Assembly (NCBI GenBank): GCA_026627385.1
Contig: JAPNUR010000001.1
Span: forward strand, 62,001 to 126,000
Origin: Bacillota bacterium
GTDB lineage: Bacteria; Bacillota; Sulfobacillia; Sulfobacillales; Sulfobacillaceae
Direction of reading: 5' to 3'
DNA length: 64,000 bases
Shown: positions 34,180 through 43,803 of the stretch, piece by piece
Numbering within the stretch: position 1 is the first letter of the stretch
Layout: the number at the start of each line of letters is the position of its first letter
The notes under the pieces: generated by a model
Told to the model about the DNA's origin: nothing
Database searches by the model: none
The model's input: only the letters and a program-made list of their open reading frames with translations
Made by a program: the position numbers and the translations under genes

Positions 34180-34920
34180 ATGAAGGTTCTGGTCTCGAAT
34201 GATGATGGGATAGAGGCGGAAGGTCTGTCAGTCTTGGCCGCGTGGGCCGAGCGCCAGGGCTTTTACACGCTGGTAGTGGCACCAGACCATAACGCCAGTG
34301 GGCAGTCGGGAGCGGTCACGCTAGGAGCTCCTGTCATGGTCAAGGAATGGGGGGTCCGCCGTTGGGCAGTTAGCGGGACGCCAGCCGATTGCGTCCGAGT
34401 CGCGTTGACCTTTCTCGGATATCGGCCGGACGTGGTCTTGGTGGGGATTAACCACGGCCTGAACCTAGGGTTCGATGTCTACGTGTCAGGCACGGTGGGA
34501 GCTGCCCGTTACGCGGCAATGCAGGGGATCCCTGCGATCGCGTTTTCGGCAGTTCCGGGACATTGGGCCCACATCGGCCACTTGATGGAGGTGCACGCCC
34601 GCCCGCTTATTGAAGACGCCATTCAGGGGGAACCTGGCGGCGTCCTTTCCGTCAACTTTCCCTCACAAGGAGGAACAACGCGAGTGCATGCGGGCCTTAC
34701 TCCTGTTCTGAGTCAGGATCGGCTCGAATGGGCAGAATTCCGCGACGGGCGCCACATGGTCAAACTGTCGCTCGCAGCGTTTCACGCGTCCCACACACTA
34801 GGTGACGTGGATGCCGTACGGGGCCATTATACCACCAGCACCTACCTACCGATGGCGATGAACGAGCTTTTGCCAAGCCGCACCATTGACCCAGTATCTG
34901 GCAGTCAGGCCCCAGCTTAA
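34180..34920 (+). CDS. surE: 5'/3'-nucleotidase SurE
   Basis: A metal-dependent phosphatase (246 aa). The start is ATG 34180 after AGGGAGA; the frame is open 13 codons further upstream. Metal ligands DD of VLVSNDDGIEAEG, the serine of NASGQSGAVTLG, and the asparagine of GINHGLNLGFDV are all present, with the SGTVGAA motif. It hydrolyses nucleoside monophosphates and other small phosphate esters in other bacteria. Its location after comA raises the possibility that it dephosphorylates phosphosulfolactate, but this is speculative: the known enzyme (ComB) is unrelated. Confidence 0.88.
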   Translation: MKVLVSNDDGIEAEGLSVLAAWAERQGFYTLVVAPDHNASGQSGAVTLGAPVMVKEWGVRRWAVSGTPADCVRVALTFLGYRPDVVLVGINHGLNLGFDVYVSGTVGAARYAAMQGIPAIAFSAVPGHWAHIGHLMEVHARPLIEDAIQGEPGGVLSVNFPSQGGTTRVHAGLTPVLSQDRLEWAEFRDGRHMVKLSLAAFHASHTLGDVDAVRGHYTTSTYLPMAMNELLPSRTIDPVSGSQAPA

Positions 34921-35212
34921 AGAGTTCGCAAATTGTCCACAAACCCAAGCCGGCACGGGCCACGCCAGAACGCCGTGGTCTCTTCCGAGAAGCTCTTGTC
35001 CCCATTGAGCCTTTGCCCGACGACGCCTGGCGTTTTTCATGGCTCCCCGTTCTTTTGCACCATCGCTCATTTTGCCTCGCCGGTCGCTCTTCCTGCCACC
35101 ACAAACAGCGGATTTTCCGCATCAAAGGTGGGGTCCGGTACCTTGTGTAACAACCATGAGCGCGGCTCGACCGGCGGCCCCATATCCGATAAGATGGGGC
35201 GGGAGTGGTTGT

Positions 35213-36175
35213 GTGACGCGTGTCAGCCAAGGATTTCGTACGATTTGGTCCGCCCTTGCCGCAGCCTGGCTGTGGTTGGCTCTTGTCACCCAAGTGGTGT
35301 GGGACCTAGGTCCCGGACCGGCGCGCCTGTTGAGTTGGCTCACGGCGATATTCGCGGTATTGACCCCAGCTGGTCTCTTATTGGCGATTAGGCGGGGCGC
35401 TCGCCGGGGGCTTCTCTTGCTGCTGGGTTGGCTACTGTGGTTGGCTCTAGACGGGGCCACTCATGCCGCGCACGTCACCTGGCAACACCTAGGACTCTGT
35501 GCGATGGCTATAGTCATCCCTTTCGTACTTGGCCGTCATGGTCCATGGCTTTTTCGCCTGGTTCAAGGATTGGGAGCGATTCTCTTAGGCGTGTTTATGA
35601 TAGCCGTTCCCTCCTTCGCGCGGCATGCCGTGCCCGAGCAATCCCTCCGCTGGCTCACCGCGCTTTGGCCGCTGACTGGTCTGCAAATCTGGCTTTGCTA
35701 TCCGCGCCCCTGGTTTCGAGTATTTGCTCTCTTAACCACACTAACTCTATGGACATTGGCCGCAGCTGATGTCCCTCAGCTCGTGCTCGTCATCGCGTGG
35801 AACCTCGCCATCTGGATCGGCGGAGCTTGGCTGGTGTCGCGGCCTCGGGTCCTCGGCGGTCTTCTGGCCTTGGTCGGCTTTGCCAGCTTTTTGCCGTTTT
35901 TGGTTCGCAGTACCTCTTCCCCAGCGGCCTTAGCCGTATTAGGGGGTCTCACGGTCGCATTTTTGGGAATGCTGTTGGCCACCCTTCTCCGCATGCTGCA
36001 GGCGCCGCTTCAGCGCCTCACACAGCTAGCGCTCGTCTCTATGGCCGCGCTTGGCGGTATTCTCATCGTGAGCCAAGGCATTGACATGCTGCCGCCGGTT
36101 TTGGCACTCTGGATTATTATCGGCGTGTTCTTAGGCATGATTTCTTCTAGCGAACAACGTTTGCCGGCGCGCTAA
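35213..36175 (+). CDS. Multi-pass membrane protein of unknown function
   Basis: About 320 residues, mostly hydrophobic, with roughly nine to ten predicted membrane segments (for example LALVTQVVWDLGPG region, GLLLLLGWLLWLALDGA, LFRLVQGLGAILLGVFMIA, AALAVLGGLTVAFLGMLLA) and short positively charged loops. GTG 35213 follows GGGAG by seven bases; the frame is open upstream to 35039 but that part is not membrane-like and would start without a ribosome binding site. No transporter or enzyme motif is recognised. It is followed after 21 bases by the thioesterase gene and may share its transcript. Confidence 0.65.
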   Translation: MTRVSQGFRTIWSALAAAWLWLALVTQVVWDLGPGPARLLSWLTAIFAVLTPAGLLLAIRRGARRGLLLLLGWLLWLALDGATHAAHVTWQHLGLCAMAIVIPFVLGRHGPWLFRLVQGLGAILLGVFMIAVPSFARHAVPEQSLRWLTALWPLTGLQIWLCYPRPWFRVFALLTTLTLWTLAAADVPQLVLVIAWNLAIWIGGAWLVSRPRVLGGLLALVGFASFLPFLVRSTSSPAALAVLGGLTVAFLGMLLATLLRMLQAPLQRLTQLALVSMAALGGILIVSQGIDMLPPVLALWIIIGVFLGMISSSEQRLPAR

Positions 36176-36196
36176 AGAACCCCAAGGAGGTCTAAC

Positions 36197-36640
36197 ATGC
36201 GAGACGGACTCACAAGCGGGATGAGCGCTACCGTCACCACCGTGGTCACCGCGGACATGGTTGCGCGTCTGGGCGGGCAAAAGATTCATCCCGTTCTGGC
36301 CACGGCCCAAATGATCGAGTGGATGGAATGGGCCGGTCGCCGGCTAATTTTGCCATACCTTGAAGAGCACGAAGACGCGGTGGGCTACCACATCACGGTC
36401 ACTCATCTGGCCCCAACGCTAGTAGGGGAACGGTTCTCCGCCACCGCGACGTTTCGCACTCGCGAAGCCTCGCGCATTGTGGCAGACGTGGTGGCGACCA
36501 ACGCGCGCGGCGTCATTGGCCAGGGCGTGTTTACCCAAGTCCTGATTCCCAAAGCGGAACTTAAGCGCCGCCTGGCCGAGATTCAGGTTCAGCCGGCAAA
36601 CCAAACTGCCGCAGAATCTCCGCTCGATGCTGATCCATAA
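36197..36640 (+). CDS. Thioesterase, fluoroacetyl-CoA-thioesterase-like hot dog fold
   Basis: A 147-aa hot dog protein. It follows the FlK pattern: HPVLATAQMIEWMEWAGRR, in which Thr and Glu correspond to catalytic residues, and GYHITVTHLAPTLVGERFSA with the catalytic His region. Substrate unknown; acyl-CoA or acyl-enzyme esters in general. ATG follows AAGGAGG by seven bases. The C-terminal 25 residues overlap the convergent CoA-transferase gene by 80 bases. Confidence 0.8.
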   Translation: MRDGLTSGMSATVTTVVTADMVARLGGQKIHPVLATAQMIEWMEWAGRRLILPYLEEHEDAVGYHITVTHLAPTLVGERFSATATFRTREASRIVADVVATNARGVIGQGVFTQVLIPKAELKRRLAEIQVQPANQTAAESPLDADP

Positions 36641-37730
36641 GCGGTGGCGGGAGGCGCACAGCGCCCGGCGTCCCGCTCAGCTTGACAGGAATCCCGATTT
36701 GGTGAATGGGCCCGGCCAGAGGATGCTCAATGATCACATCCATCTCCCGGTGTTGCACTTGGGGATCGCGGTAGACATCGGCAAAGGACTGGATGGGCGC
36801 CGCCGGCACGCCAGCCCGGGCAAGCCGTTCGAGCCATTCATGGACCGGACGCTTTAAGAACACTTCGTCTTCCAACCGTTGAATCAGTAATTCGCGATGG
36901 CGCACACGGTCGGGATTGGTGCGAAACCGGGGGTCGTCGCCAAAGGGAATTTCGCATTCTTCCACCATCCGCTGCCATAAGGCGTCGTTGCCGCAGGCAA
37001 TGACGAGATAGCCGTCCTGGGCCCGCACCGCTTGATACGGTGCGATGTTGGGATGGGCTGTGCCTAGCGGGCGCGGCAACTCGCCGCTGGCAAAGTAGTT
37101 GCCCGCCTGGTAGGTTTGCCAGGAAATCAAGGCTTCGTACAACGAGGTATCGATCCACTGGCCCTCGCCCGTCCGCTCACGCGCCCAAAGCGCCACCATA
37201 ATGCCGTACGCCGCCCACATGCCAGCACCTATGTCGCCGACGGAAAACCCCGCTTTCATCGGCGCCGTCCCATCCCCGGTCACAGCCATGAGGCCGCTCA
37301 TGGCTTGGGCCACAACATCGTAGCCAGGCCGCTCCCGCCCTGGTCCGGTGGCGCCAAATCCTGAGATGGACGCCAAGATAATGCGGGGATTGAGTTCGCG
37401 AAGCACCTCATAGCCTAACCCCCACCGCTCCAAGGTTCCCGGTCGATAGTTTTCCACCACCACGTCCGCTTGGGTCACCATGTGGCGAAATGCTTGCCGG
37501 TCCTCTTCCTGGCGGAAGTCGAGCACAATGGACCGCTTGTTTCGATTAACACTAAGATAATAAGCGCTTTCGCCGGCTAGGAATGGCGGCCCCCATCGTC
37601 GCGTATCATCCCCCTGGGGCGGTTCAATCTTAATGACGTCCGCCCCAAAGTCCGCCAACATCATGGTGCAAAACGGCCCCGTCAAAATCCGGGTCAGATC
37701 CAATACCACCACATTATCGAGCGCCATCAT
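36561..37730 (-). CDS. CaiB/BaiF-type (family III) CoA-transferase
   Basis: A 389-aa family III CoA-transferase. It starts VVVLDLTRILTGPFCTMMLADFGADVIKIEPP, contains LSVNRNKRSIVLDF and VVENYRPGTLERWGLGYE, and the catalytic aspartate lies in SVGDIGAGM near residue 170. Enzymes of this family move CoA between organic acids such as succinate, oxalate, carnitine or phenylacrylates; the substrate here is unknown. The last residues are encoded on the opposite strand of the thioesterase gene. A methylglyoxal synthase gene lies just upstream on the same strand, 14 bases away. Confidence 0.88.
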   Translation of the reverse strand: MMALDNVVVLDLTRILTGPFCTMMLADFGADVIKIEPPQGDDTRRWGPPFLAGESAYYLSVNRNKRSIVLDFRQEEDRQAFRHMVTQADVVVENYRPGTLERWGLGYEVLRELNPRIILASISGFGATGPGRERPGYDVVAQAMSGLMAVTGDGTAPMKAGFSVGDIGAGMWAAYGIMVALWARERTGEGQWIDTSLYEALISWQTYQAGNYFASGELPRPLGTAHPNIAPYQAVRAQDGYLVIACGNDALWQRMVEECEIPFGDDPRFRTNPDRVRHRELLIQRLEDEVFLKRPVHEWLERLARAGVPAAPIQSFADVYRDPQVQHREMDVIIEHPLAGPIHQIGIPVKLSGTPGAVRLPPPLMDQHRAEILRQFGLPAEPESRPGGA

Positions 37731-37744
37731 CTTGGCGACCCCCC

Positions 37745-38104
37745 CTAGAGTAAATGAATGAGCCCTTCGGCCGTGGCCGGGTTGGTGGCCACAGGGATGA
37801 CGCGGACGTCAGAAAGGCGGAGCAGGGCGCTGACGTCCGGTTCGTGCGGATGGGCAAATAAGGGGTCGCGAAAGAAAAACAGCATATCAATGGCGCCTTC
37901 AGCGATGCGGCTACCCATTTGCTGGTCCCCGCCCAGCGGACCGGATAGAAAGCATTGAACGGGTAATCCGGTTTTTTCGTGTATTAACTGGCCCGTATGG
38001 CCGGTGGCGAAAAGCTCGTGACCGCGAAATCGCTCTTGGTGCCGCGCCACAAAATCCACCATCAGCGCTTTTTTACTGTCATGCGCAATGAGTCCAATAC
38101 GCAT
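37745..38104 (-). CDS. mgsA: Methylglyoxal synthase
   Basis: Converts dihydroxyacetone phosphate to methylglyoxal and phosphate. The 119-aa protein has the family pattern [34 protein letters not shown], and [20 protein letters not shown] with the catalytic aspartate, then [16 protein letters not shown] and ATNPATAE. Length is slightly shorter than the E. coli enzyme (152 aa) but like the Bacillus one. No good ribosome binding site is seen before ATG 38104. It is the first gene of a two-gene unit with the CoA-transferase. Confidence 0.92.
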   Translation of the reverse strand: MRIGLIAHDSKKALMVDFVARHQERFRGHELFATGHTGQLIHEKTGLPVQCFLSGPLGGDQQMGSRIAEGAIDMLFFFRDPLFAHPHEPDVSALLRLSDVRVIPVATNPATAEGLIHLL

Positions 38105-38280
38105 TGTGTCAACTACTTTCGCTCGAGTCTTTTGGGGAATATCGAATTCTCCTTTATGATACGCGCCCCGATTCGCTCTGGCTAGCTATCATCGATTTCC
38201 CCGTTAAAATTCGATTTCGTCCCCGAAGAGCATTACCCTTGACATAGAATACCTGACTAGTTGGATGCTGGAGGCAGATT

Positions 38281-40533
38281 GTGAGACTTTTGTGGGAAGG
38301 CCCGTTTTTTCGGCCCTTAAGTTTAGACAAAGTCAATCGGGAGATTTGCCTGGCCGCCATGCAAAAAGGGCACGAGGTGCTAATCCGCCCCACCGACACC
38401 CCTAGCGAGCGCAATGCCGGGGAGCGGTTGAGCCACTTATCGCCCGTCCTAAAACCCATGATAAGCGGATTTGAGCCCGTGGACTGGCATATCCGCCATA
38501 TGTGGCCGCCTTACTGGAACACCGCGTGCGGCCCCCTCGTGATCGCTCAGCCGTGGGAATTCGGGGTAATCCCCGATGAGTGGGTCGATCCCTTAATACG
38601 GCGCGCCTACCGCGTGGTGGTTCCGAGCCTGGCGGTGCGGGAAATGTTTCTCGCGTCGGGGATTCCCGATGCCAAAATTCACGTCATCCCCCACGGCGTC
38701 AACCCCGCCATCTTCCATCCCTTTGGCAGCACCATCGCCTGGGATGGCACGCCCCGTACCGTGTTTCTCTGGATTGGCGGGTTCTTGCCGCGTAAGGGCC
38801 TCGACATCTTAACCCGCGCGTACCGCAAGGCCTTCCGCCGAACCGACGACGTCCTGCTGGTCATCAAAGCTGTGGGGCAGACGACCAGTTATCGCCATTC
38901 GCCCATGCCGAGCGAACTGGCTGATGCGCTGAATGACCCGACGAGTCCGCCAATCCAGGTCATTTTTGACGACCTATCTGAAGCCGATATGGCAACCTTG
39001 TATCGCAGTGTCACCTGCCTCGTCTCCCCTTATCGGGGAGAAGGGTTTAACCTGCCCGTCTTAGAGGCCCTGGCGTCGGGTTGTCTTGTAATCGCCAGCG
39101 ACACCAATCCTACCAACGAATTTGTGCCGGCCGACATCGGGTGGCGCATTCGGGGAACGCGCCAGTACGAAAAGGTGAGTCACTCGGTCCATCTCGGATG
39201 GTATTTCGAACCGGACGACGAGGCGCTGGTCGGGCAACTTCAAGAGGTCGCAAACCTCTCCGTCGCAGAGCGACTTGAACGCGGCGAACGCGCGCGCCAA
39301 TGGGTGCTTGGTCAGTACACCTGGGAGCACGTGTGGCAAAAGTGGGTATCGCTGCTGCAAGATCCGCCCGTGAACAATCACTGGGTGATCCCGGCGGCCT
39401 TGCCAAATACCATTATCTGGCACGGACCCGTCCGCAACGCCTCGGGGTATTCGTCGGAAGCCCGATCCTTCTTAAAGGCGCTGCCATCCCTGGGCATCCT
39501 CCCGCGGATGATTGACGATGGCGGTGCCCTCACGGCGCCCAGTGTCACGGATAACGAAGAAACATTTTTTGCGGCCCTGGAAACCATCCCGGTCAATCGC
39601 ACAACGCTGGCCATTCATAGTCTTCCAGCTGGAGCCGCTGTCCGCCGGCGCCACGGCGTGGATTTATTGCGCACCACGTTTGAGACTAACGCCCTCCCCC
39701 CCGAATGGGCCACGCGTATCAAGCAATTTGCCGGCGTCTTAGTGCCCAGTACCTTTAATCGCGACACTTTTGCGGAAATCGGCATAGCGCCCGAGACAAT
39801 TTCGGTGGTCCCGGGTCCGGTCGATACCGAGCTCTACCGGCCGCCCACTGCCCCACCGCCCACCGATTACCTACGCTTTATCTCCATTTTTGACTGGATT
39901 GACCGTAAAGGCTGGGATATTTTGATAAAGGCTTGGATCCGCGCCTTTACAGCCCACGACCCGGTGGTCCTCATTATTAAGACCACGCGGTTGGCTAATC
40001 CTCTTGCGGATCCGGGGCGAGCCATCGGCAACCTCTTGGAAGCCGAGGGATGCCAACCCGATCAGATTGCGCCGATTCAGGTCATCCAAGAATCGTGGCA
40101 CGAGCCGCAATTGGCCGCCTTTTACCAACAAGGCCACGTGTTTGTGCTGCCGACAAGGGGAGAAGGGTGGGGCCGACCAATCCTGGAAGCCATGGCGACC
40201 GCGCTATTGGTCATTGCCACACACTGGAGCGGGCCCACCGACTATCTCAACTCAGAGAATGGTCTGCTCTTGGAGGCCAAATCCATCAAGCCCGTGCCGG
40301 CCACGGTCGACATGCCCATATTTCGGGGCCAATCCTGGGCTGAGCCAGATATTGACCAGTTAGTGTGGCATCTCCGCTGGGCAGCGGAACACTATCACCA
40401 AACCGCCCCCATGCGTCAACGGGCCCGCGCTACAGCCGAGCGGTACCATCCTCATCAGGTGGCGTTAACGTTGGTCGAAGTGCTCAAGCGCTACGGCGTT
40501 GAACCCTCCGCGCTAAGTCTTCAGCGTCGCTAG
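38281..40533 (+). CDS. Tandem two-domain glycosyltransferase (GT4-like)
   Basis: A 750-aa protein with two glycosyltransferase units. The first (residues 1-370) has IGGFLPRKGLDIL, FDDLSEADMATLYRS and PYRGEGFNLPVLEALASGC, the GT4 E-x7-E nucleotide-sugar motif. The second (residues 380-750) has FISIFDWIDRKGWDIL and PTRGEGWGRPILEAMATA. Two donor sites in one chain suggest synthesis of an alternating or repeating glycan. GTG 38281 follows GGAGG by six bases. It faces the rmd-gmd-methyltransferase operon; its last 21 bases overlap rmd. The donor is probably GDP-D-rhamnose or a related GDP-sugar. Confidence 0.85.
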   Translation: MRLLWEGPFFRPLSLDKVNREICLAAMQKGHEVLIRPTDTPSERNAGERLSHLSPVLKPMISGFEPVDWHIRHMWPPYWNTACGPLVIAQPWEFGVIPDEWVDPLIRRAYRVVVPSLAVREMFLASGIPDAKIHVIPHGVNPAIFHPFGSTIAWDGTPRTVFLWIGGFLPRKGLDILTRAYRKAFRRTDDVLLVIKAVGQTTSYRHSPMPSELADALNDPTSPPIQVIFDDLSEADMATLYRSVTCLVSPYRGEGFNLPVLEALASGCLVIASDTNPTNEFVPADIGWRIRGTRQYEKVSHSVHLGWYFEPDDEALVGQLQEVANLSVAERLERGERARQWVLGQYTWEHVWQKWVSLLQDPPVNNHWVIPAALPNTIIWHGPVRNASGYSSEARSFLKALPSLGILPRMIDDGGALTAPSVTDNEETFFAALETIPVNRTTLAIHSLPAGAAVRRRHGVDLLRTTFETNALPPEWATRIKQFAGVLVPSTFNRDTFAEIGIAPETISVVPGPVDTELYRPPTAPPPTDYLRFISIFDWIDRKGWDILIKAWIRAFTAHDPVVLIIKTTRLANPLADPGRAIGNLLEAEGCQPDQIAPIQVIQESWHEPQLAAFYQQGHVFVLPTRGEGWGRPILEAMATALLVIATHWSGPTDYLNSENGLLLEAKSIKPVPATVDMPIFRGQSWAEPDIDQLVWHLRWAAEHYHQTAPMRQRARATAERYHPHQVALTLVEVLKRYGVEPSALSLQRR

Positions 40534-41406
40534 GATGTCGCGCAGGGTATCGTCCCATAGCCAGCGCGGCGTCCATCCGGTCGCCCGCTGAAAACGTTCG
40601 GAATTGCCAATGATAGACAAGGCCTCCAGGGGGCGATACCGCGCCGGATCCGGTACGATGACTAAATGTTGGCGGCCCGCCAGCCGGATCAGGTCGTCCA
40701 ATACTTCCTTCAGGCTGCGCCCCACCCCCGAGGACACGTTAAAGGTTCCGGACAGCGTGGAGGATTCCACGGCCAGGCAATAAGCGTCCACCACATCGCG
40801 CACGTCCAAAAAATCCCTCACGGCCGTGAGGTTTCCGACAAAGATATAGCGTTCTGACTGAAGGACCTGCCGCGCAAACGACGGCACGGCAAAACTTTCC
40901 GCCTGCCCCGGCCCAACGTGGTTAAAGGGTCGCAGAATCGTTAAGCGCGTGGCTGGGTGCTGTTGCACCGTCATCTGCAAAAGCTGCTCCGCGGCGGCTT
41001 TCGACACCGCGTAGGGATTCATCGGGGTTAGCGGGTGGTCTTCCGTTAGCCGCTCGTGGCTAGTTTCTCCATAAACCTCGGACGAGCTGATGTAAATAAA
41101 CTGTTGCAGTTCCGGTTGCACCACAGCCTGCCACAGATTCAAGGTGCCAATCACGTTGACCGCAATCGTCAGTTGGGGATAATCCCAGGCTTCTTTGACA
41201 GAACTTTGCGCGGCCAAATGGAGCACTACTTCGGGGCGAAAGTCGCCGACCTCTCGTTTGAGGGCGTCCATGTTGAGCAAGTCGACCGCATGGGCATCCG
41301 AGGCACTCGGCCCGGTCAGCGCGAGCACCGCATGACCGCGGGCTTTTAAGGCCGGGGTCAGATGCCTCCCCACAAAGCCGTCCGCGCCGGTCAGCAGCAC
41401 CCTCAC
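40513..41406 (-). CDS. rmd: GDP-4-dehydro-6-deoxymannose reductase (NAD-dependent epimerase family)
   Basis: An SDR-family reductase of 297 aa. The Rossmann start is [14 protein letters not shown], the active site has ISSSEVYGE and Y-x3-K in [13 protein letters not shown]. It would reduce the keto product of Gmd to GDP-D-rhamnose (or a similar 6-deoxyhexose). GTG 41406 overlaps the gmd stop codon in GTGA, so the two are coupled. The context supports RMD over general epimerases; the C-4 stereochemistry cannot be told from the sequence. Confidence 0.78.
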   Translation of the reverse strand: MRVLLTGADGFVGRHLTPALKARGHAVLALTGPSASDAHAVDLLNMDALKREVGDFRPEVVLHLAAQSSVKEAWDYPQLTIAVNVIGTLNLWQAVVQPELQQFIYISSSEVYGETSHERLTEDHPLTPMNPYAVSKAAAEQLLQMTVQQHPATRLTILRPFNHVGPGQAESFAVPSFARQVLQSERYIFVGNLTAVRDFLDVRDVVDAYCLAVESSTLSGTFNVSSGVGRSLKEVLDDLIRLAGRQHLVIVPDPARYRPLEALSIIGNSERFQRATGWTPRWLWDDTLRDILATLKT

Positions 41407-42416
41407 ACCGTCCCCCTCCGCTGATGACGGCTCAGCGACTGCTGGACGATTTGTTGCCGTTGAATCAACTCCCGATCGGCGTTGACCATAATCTCAACCA
41501 GCTCATCAAAGGTCACGGTCGGTTTCCATCCTAGCCGCGTCCGCGCTTTGGACGCATCGCCAATCAAAAGGTCCACTTCCGCCGGGCGGACGAAGCGGGG
41601 ATCGGTCTTGACGTAATCCCGGTAATCGAGTCCCACGGCTTGAAAGCTCTTTTCCACCCATTCGTGCACACTGTGCGTTTCCCCAGTCGCGAGCACGTAG
41701 TCGTCTGGCTCTTCGGCTTGCAGCATGAGCCACATCCCTTGTACATAGTCCGGCGCATATCCCCAGTCGCGGCGGGCATCCAGGTTCCCCAACAGGAGCT
41801 CGTGGCGCAGGCCGGCTTGAATTTCGGCGACCGCGTAGGTCACTTTGCGCGTCACAAACTCTAACCCCCGGCGCGGCGATTCGTGATTAAAGAGAATCCC
41901 TGAACAGGCAAACAACCCATAACTCTCGCGGTAGTTCACCGTAATCCAGTGCGCGTAAAGTTTCGACACCCCATAAGGGCTCCGGGGATAAAACGGGGTG
42001 GACTCATTTTGGGGCACCGTCTGCGCTTTGCCGAACATTTCGCTCGTGGACGCCTGGTAAAAGCGAATGCGGGGGTTGACATCCAAAATAGCATTCAAGA
42101 GCCGGGTGGCGCCTAGCGCCGTGACTTCGCCCGTTAATATGGCCTGATTCCAACTCTCGGGCACAAAGGACTGCGCAGCCAGGTTGTAAATCTCGTCGGG
42201 CTGACAGGTCTCAATAATTTGCCGCAACGAACGTTCGTCGAGTAAGTCGCCGGATACGAGCTGAAGCTGATCTGACAAGTGATTAATGCGCTCGGTAGGC
42301 GTGGTGCTGCTGCGACGAATGAGGCCAAAGACCGTATACCCTTTTTGCAACAAGAATTCCGCCAAATAAGAGCCGTCTTGGCCCGTAATACCGGTAATTA
42401 ATGCGCGTTTACCCAT
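41403..42416 (-). CDS. gmd: GDP-mannose 4,6-dehydratase
   Basis: Converts GDP-D-mannose to GDP-4-keto-6-deoxy-D-mannose. The 337-aa SDR protein has [20 protein letters not shown], the catalytic Thr-Glu pair in [12 protein letters not shown], the [12 protein letters not shown]-x3-K motif, and the [15 protein letters not shown] substrate loop. ATG 42416 follows GGAGAG closely; the longer open frame upstream overlaps the methyltransferase gene and is unlikely. Second of three minus-strand genes methyltransferase-gmd-rmd. Confidence 0.92.
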   Translation of the reverse strand: MGKRALITGITGQDGSYLAEFLLQKGYTVFGLIRRSSTTPTERINHLSDQLQLVSGDLLDERSLRQIIETCQPDEIYNLAAQSFVPESWNQAILTGEVTALGATRLLNAILDVNPRIRFYQASTSEMFGKAQTVPQNESTPFYPRSPYGVSKLYAHWITVNYRESYGLFACSGILFNHESPRRGLEFVTRKVTYAVAEIQAGLRHELLLGNLDARRDWGYAPDYVQGMWLMLQAEEPDDYVLATGETHSVHEWVEKSFQAVGLDYRDYVKTDPRFVRPAEVDLLIGDASKARTRLGWKPTVTFDELVEIMVNADRELIQRQQIVQQSLSRHQRRGTV

Positions 42417-42469
42417 TTGCCTCTCCTTTACCCTATACACACTCATAGGCGATTGATCGCCGACGTGAA

Positions 42470-43141
42470 TTACGGTCTGACGGCCAACACCGCATAATCT
42501 TGCGGGCCGTACAGCCACTGGTTCAATATATCCCATTGCCCAAATTGAGACGGTAAGCGCATGGCGTCCGAAACCGGGGCAAAGTATCGCACCTCGACGG
42601 ACTGAAATCCACCTTCACTCACCATAAACTGCAACAGATCCGGGGGCAACGGCAGCGTGTGCGTGGGATCGTAGAGAAAGTGGTTCCAGGCCCATAGCGA
42701 TGCCACGTTTACCGTTTCAAGGATCAGTAATCCCCCCGGCGCTAGTCCGCGGTATGCCAGGTGAATCGCCTCCCAGAGCAGCGGACCTGACCAATGCTCC
42801 GCCACCTGAAAGGCAGTGATCGCAGAGAATCTCCCCTCGCCCCCTGACTGTAAATAGGCGATGGCGTCACCCGCATGCACCGTAAACCCTTGGGATTGCA
42901 GCCGTTCGGCCTGAACCGGATTCAATTCAATCCCCACTGCGGGGATTTCCGACTCCTTGAGCACCCCGAGCCACTCCCCACGACCTGAGCCAATATCCAG
43001 CACCGGGAGCTTCAGGGCTTCATACGTGGACCGCACTGGCTGTAAATACCGTTGACGCTGCTCCTGCTTGATCCATTCGACCGGCCCCCGGAACTTATCC
43101 GCCAGACGGTCCAAGAACTCATCCCAGCTTTGTGTCGCCAT
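42470..43141 (-). CDS. Class I SAM-dependent methyltransferase, polysaccharide type
   Basis: A 223-aa methyltransferase. Motif [16 protein letters not shown], acidic residue [13 protein letters not shown] and motif II region [14 protein letters not shown] are clear. The sequence after that ([30 protein letters not shown]) is shared with WbdD-like methyltransferases that cap O-polysaccharide chains. The N-terminus is helical. It is the first gene of the gmd-rmd operon, so it probably methylates a deoxyhexose-containing glycan. Confidence 0.8.
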   Translation of the reverse strand: MATQSWDEFLDRLADKFRGPVEWIKQEQRQRYLQPVRSTYEALKLPVLDIGSGRGEWLGVLKESEIPAVGIELNPVQAERLQSQGFTVHAGDAIAYLQSGGEGRFSAITAFQVAEHWSGPLLWEAIHLAYRGLAPGGLLILETVNVASLWAWNHFLYDPTHTLPLPPDLLQFMVSEGGFQSVEVRYFAPVSDAMRLPSQFGQWDILNQWLYGPQDYAVLAVRP

Positions 43142-43590
43142 AGGCCCCCCTTTGATTGCCCATCCCCCTCCACTTCCTAAGAATGTCAGATGCTATTTTC
43201 GGTCGGGAAAGTATGCCGCAGACCAAGTTACCGCATAGCTAACTTTGGAGTGGAAGATTCAATGGCATGATTACCTCTACTGTGCCATGGTCAGAACACC
43301 TAAGCAAGAATCACGATTATTTTCCGCGACGATGGCAATGATTGACCAGACGTTGCGCCTGTTTACTCCCTGTCTTGTCGGCGCAATCCGACCTTATCAT
43401 GGCGCTTTGCCAACCCTAGGGCCCCGCTTTCCAAATACGCGGGCCATAACCGGCACACCAGCGATTCTCGTCACCGTCGAAGTCCCTTAATGTGTTCCTT
43501 TGCCGTTTGGCCTCCCGGAACCCATATCCGGCCACGGGCTCTTGCTCGGCATCGTCGCCCGAGAAATTGCACTAGGGACGCGAAATAACT
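43142..43590. other. Long leader or intergenic stretch before the Pho-box-like repeats
   Basis: About 450 bases without a supportable gene. A frame at 43293-43490 has no ribosome binding site and no similarity. Together with the following repeat array this makes a long regulatory gap ahead of the dikinase operon. Confidence 0.3.
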
Positions 43591-43631
43591 TTAATGATAA
43601 ATTAATAATCACTTAATAATACCTTAATAAT
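43591..43631 (+). promoter_or_regulatory. Pho-box-like direct repeats (TTAATA, 11-bp period)
   Basis: Four copies of TTAATRAT stand exactly 11 bases apart: TTAATGAT at 43591, TTAATAAT at 43602, 43613 and 43624. The Bacillus PhoP box is four TT[ATC]A[CT]A units with an 11-base period, so three of the four units match fully and the first with one change. They lie about 170 bases before the dikinase start. The spacing on one face of the helix argues against chance. The regulator is not known here. Confidence 0.6.
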
Positions 43632-43803
43632 GTTTGATCCGTCTGGATACCTTTGCTACCGTGTCTAATAATGACAGGGTGGCGTGTAAGGGGCCACGCG
43701 GGCCCAAAGAGTGACATCATTTGATCGTTGGGGACGGGCTTTTCGGTCACAGCAGAATTCTTTTTGAGCGCGGAACCCATAGGTCAAGAAGGCAGGTGTG
43801 GTA

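Noticed and set aside
35039-35212. N-terminal extension of the membrane protein.
   Set aside because: No ribosome binding site and a proline/arginine-rich sequence unlike the rest; GTG 35213 has a proper site.
43245-43490. An 81-codon frame in the gap before the dikinase operon.
   Set aside because: No start signal, no similarity, and stop codons in all frames just around it.
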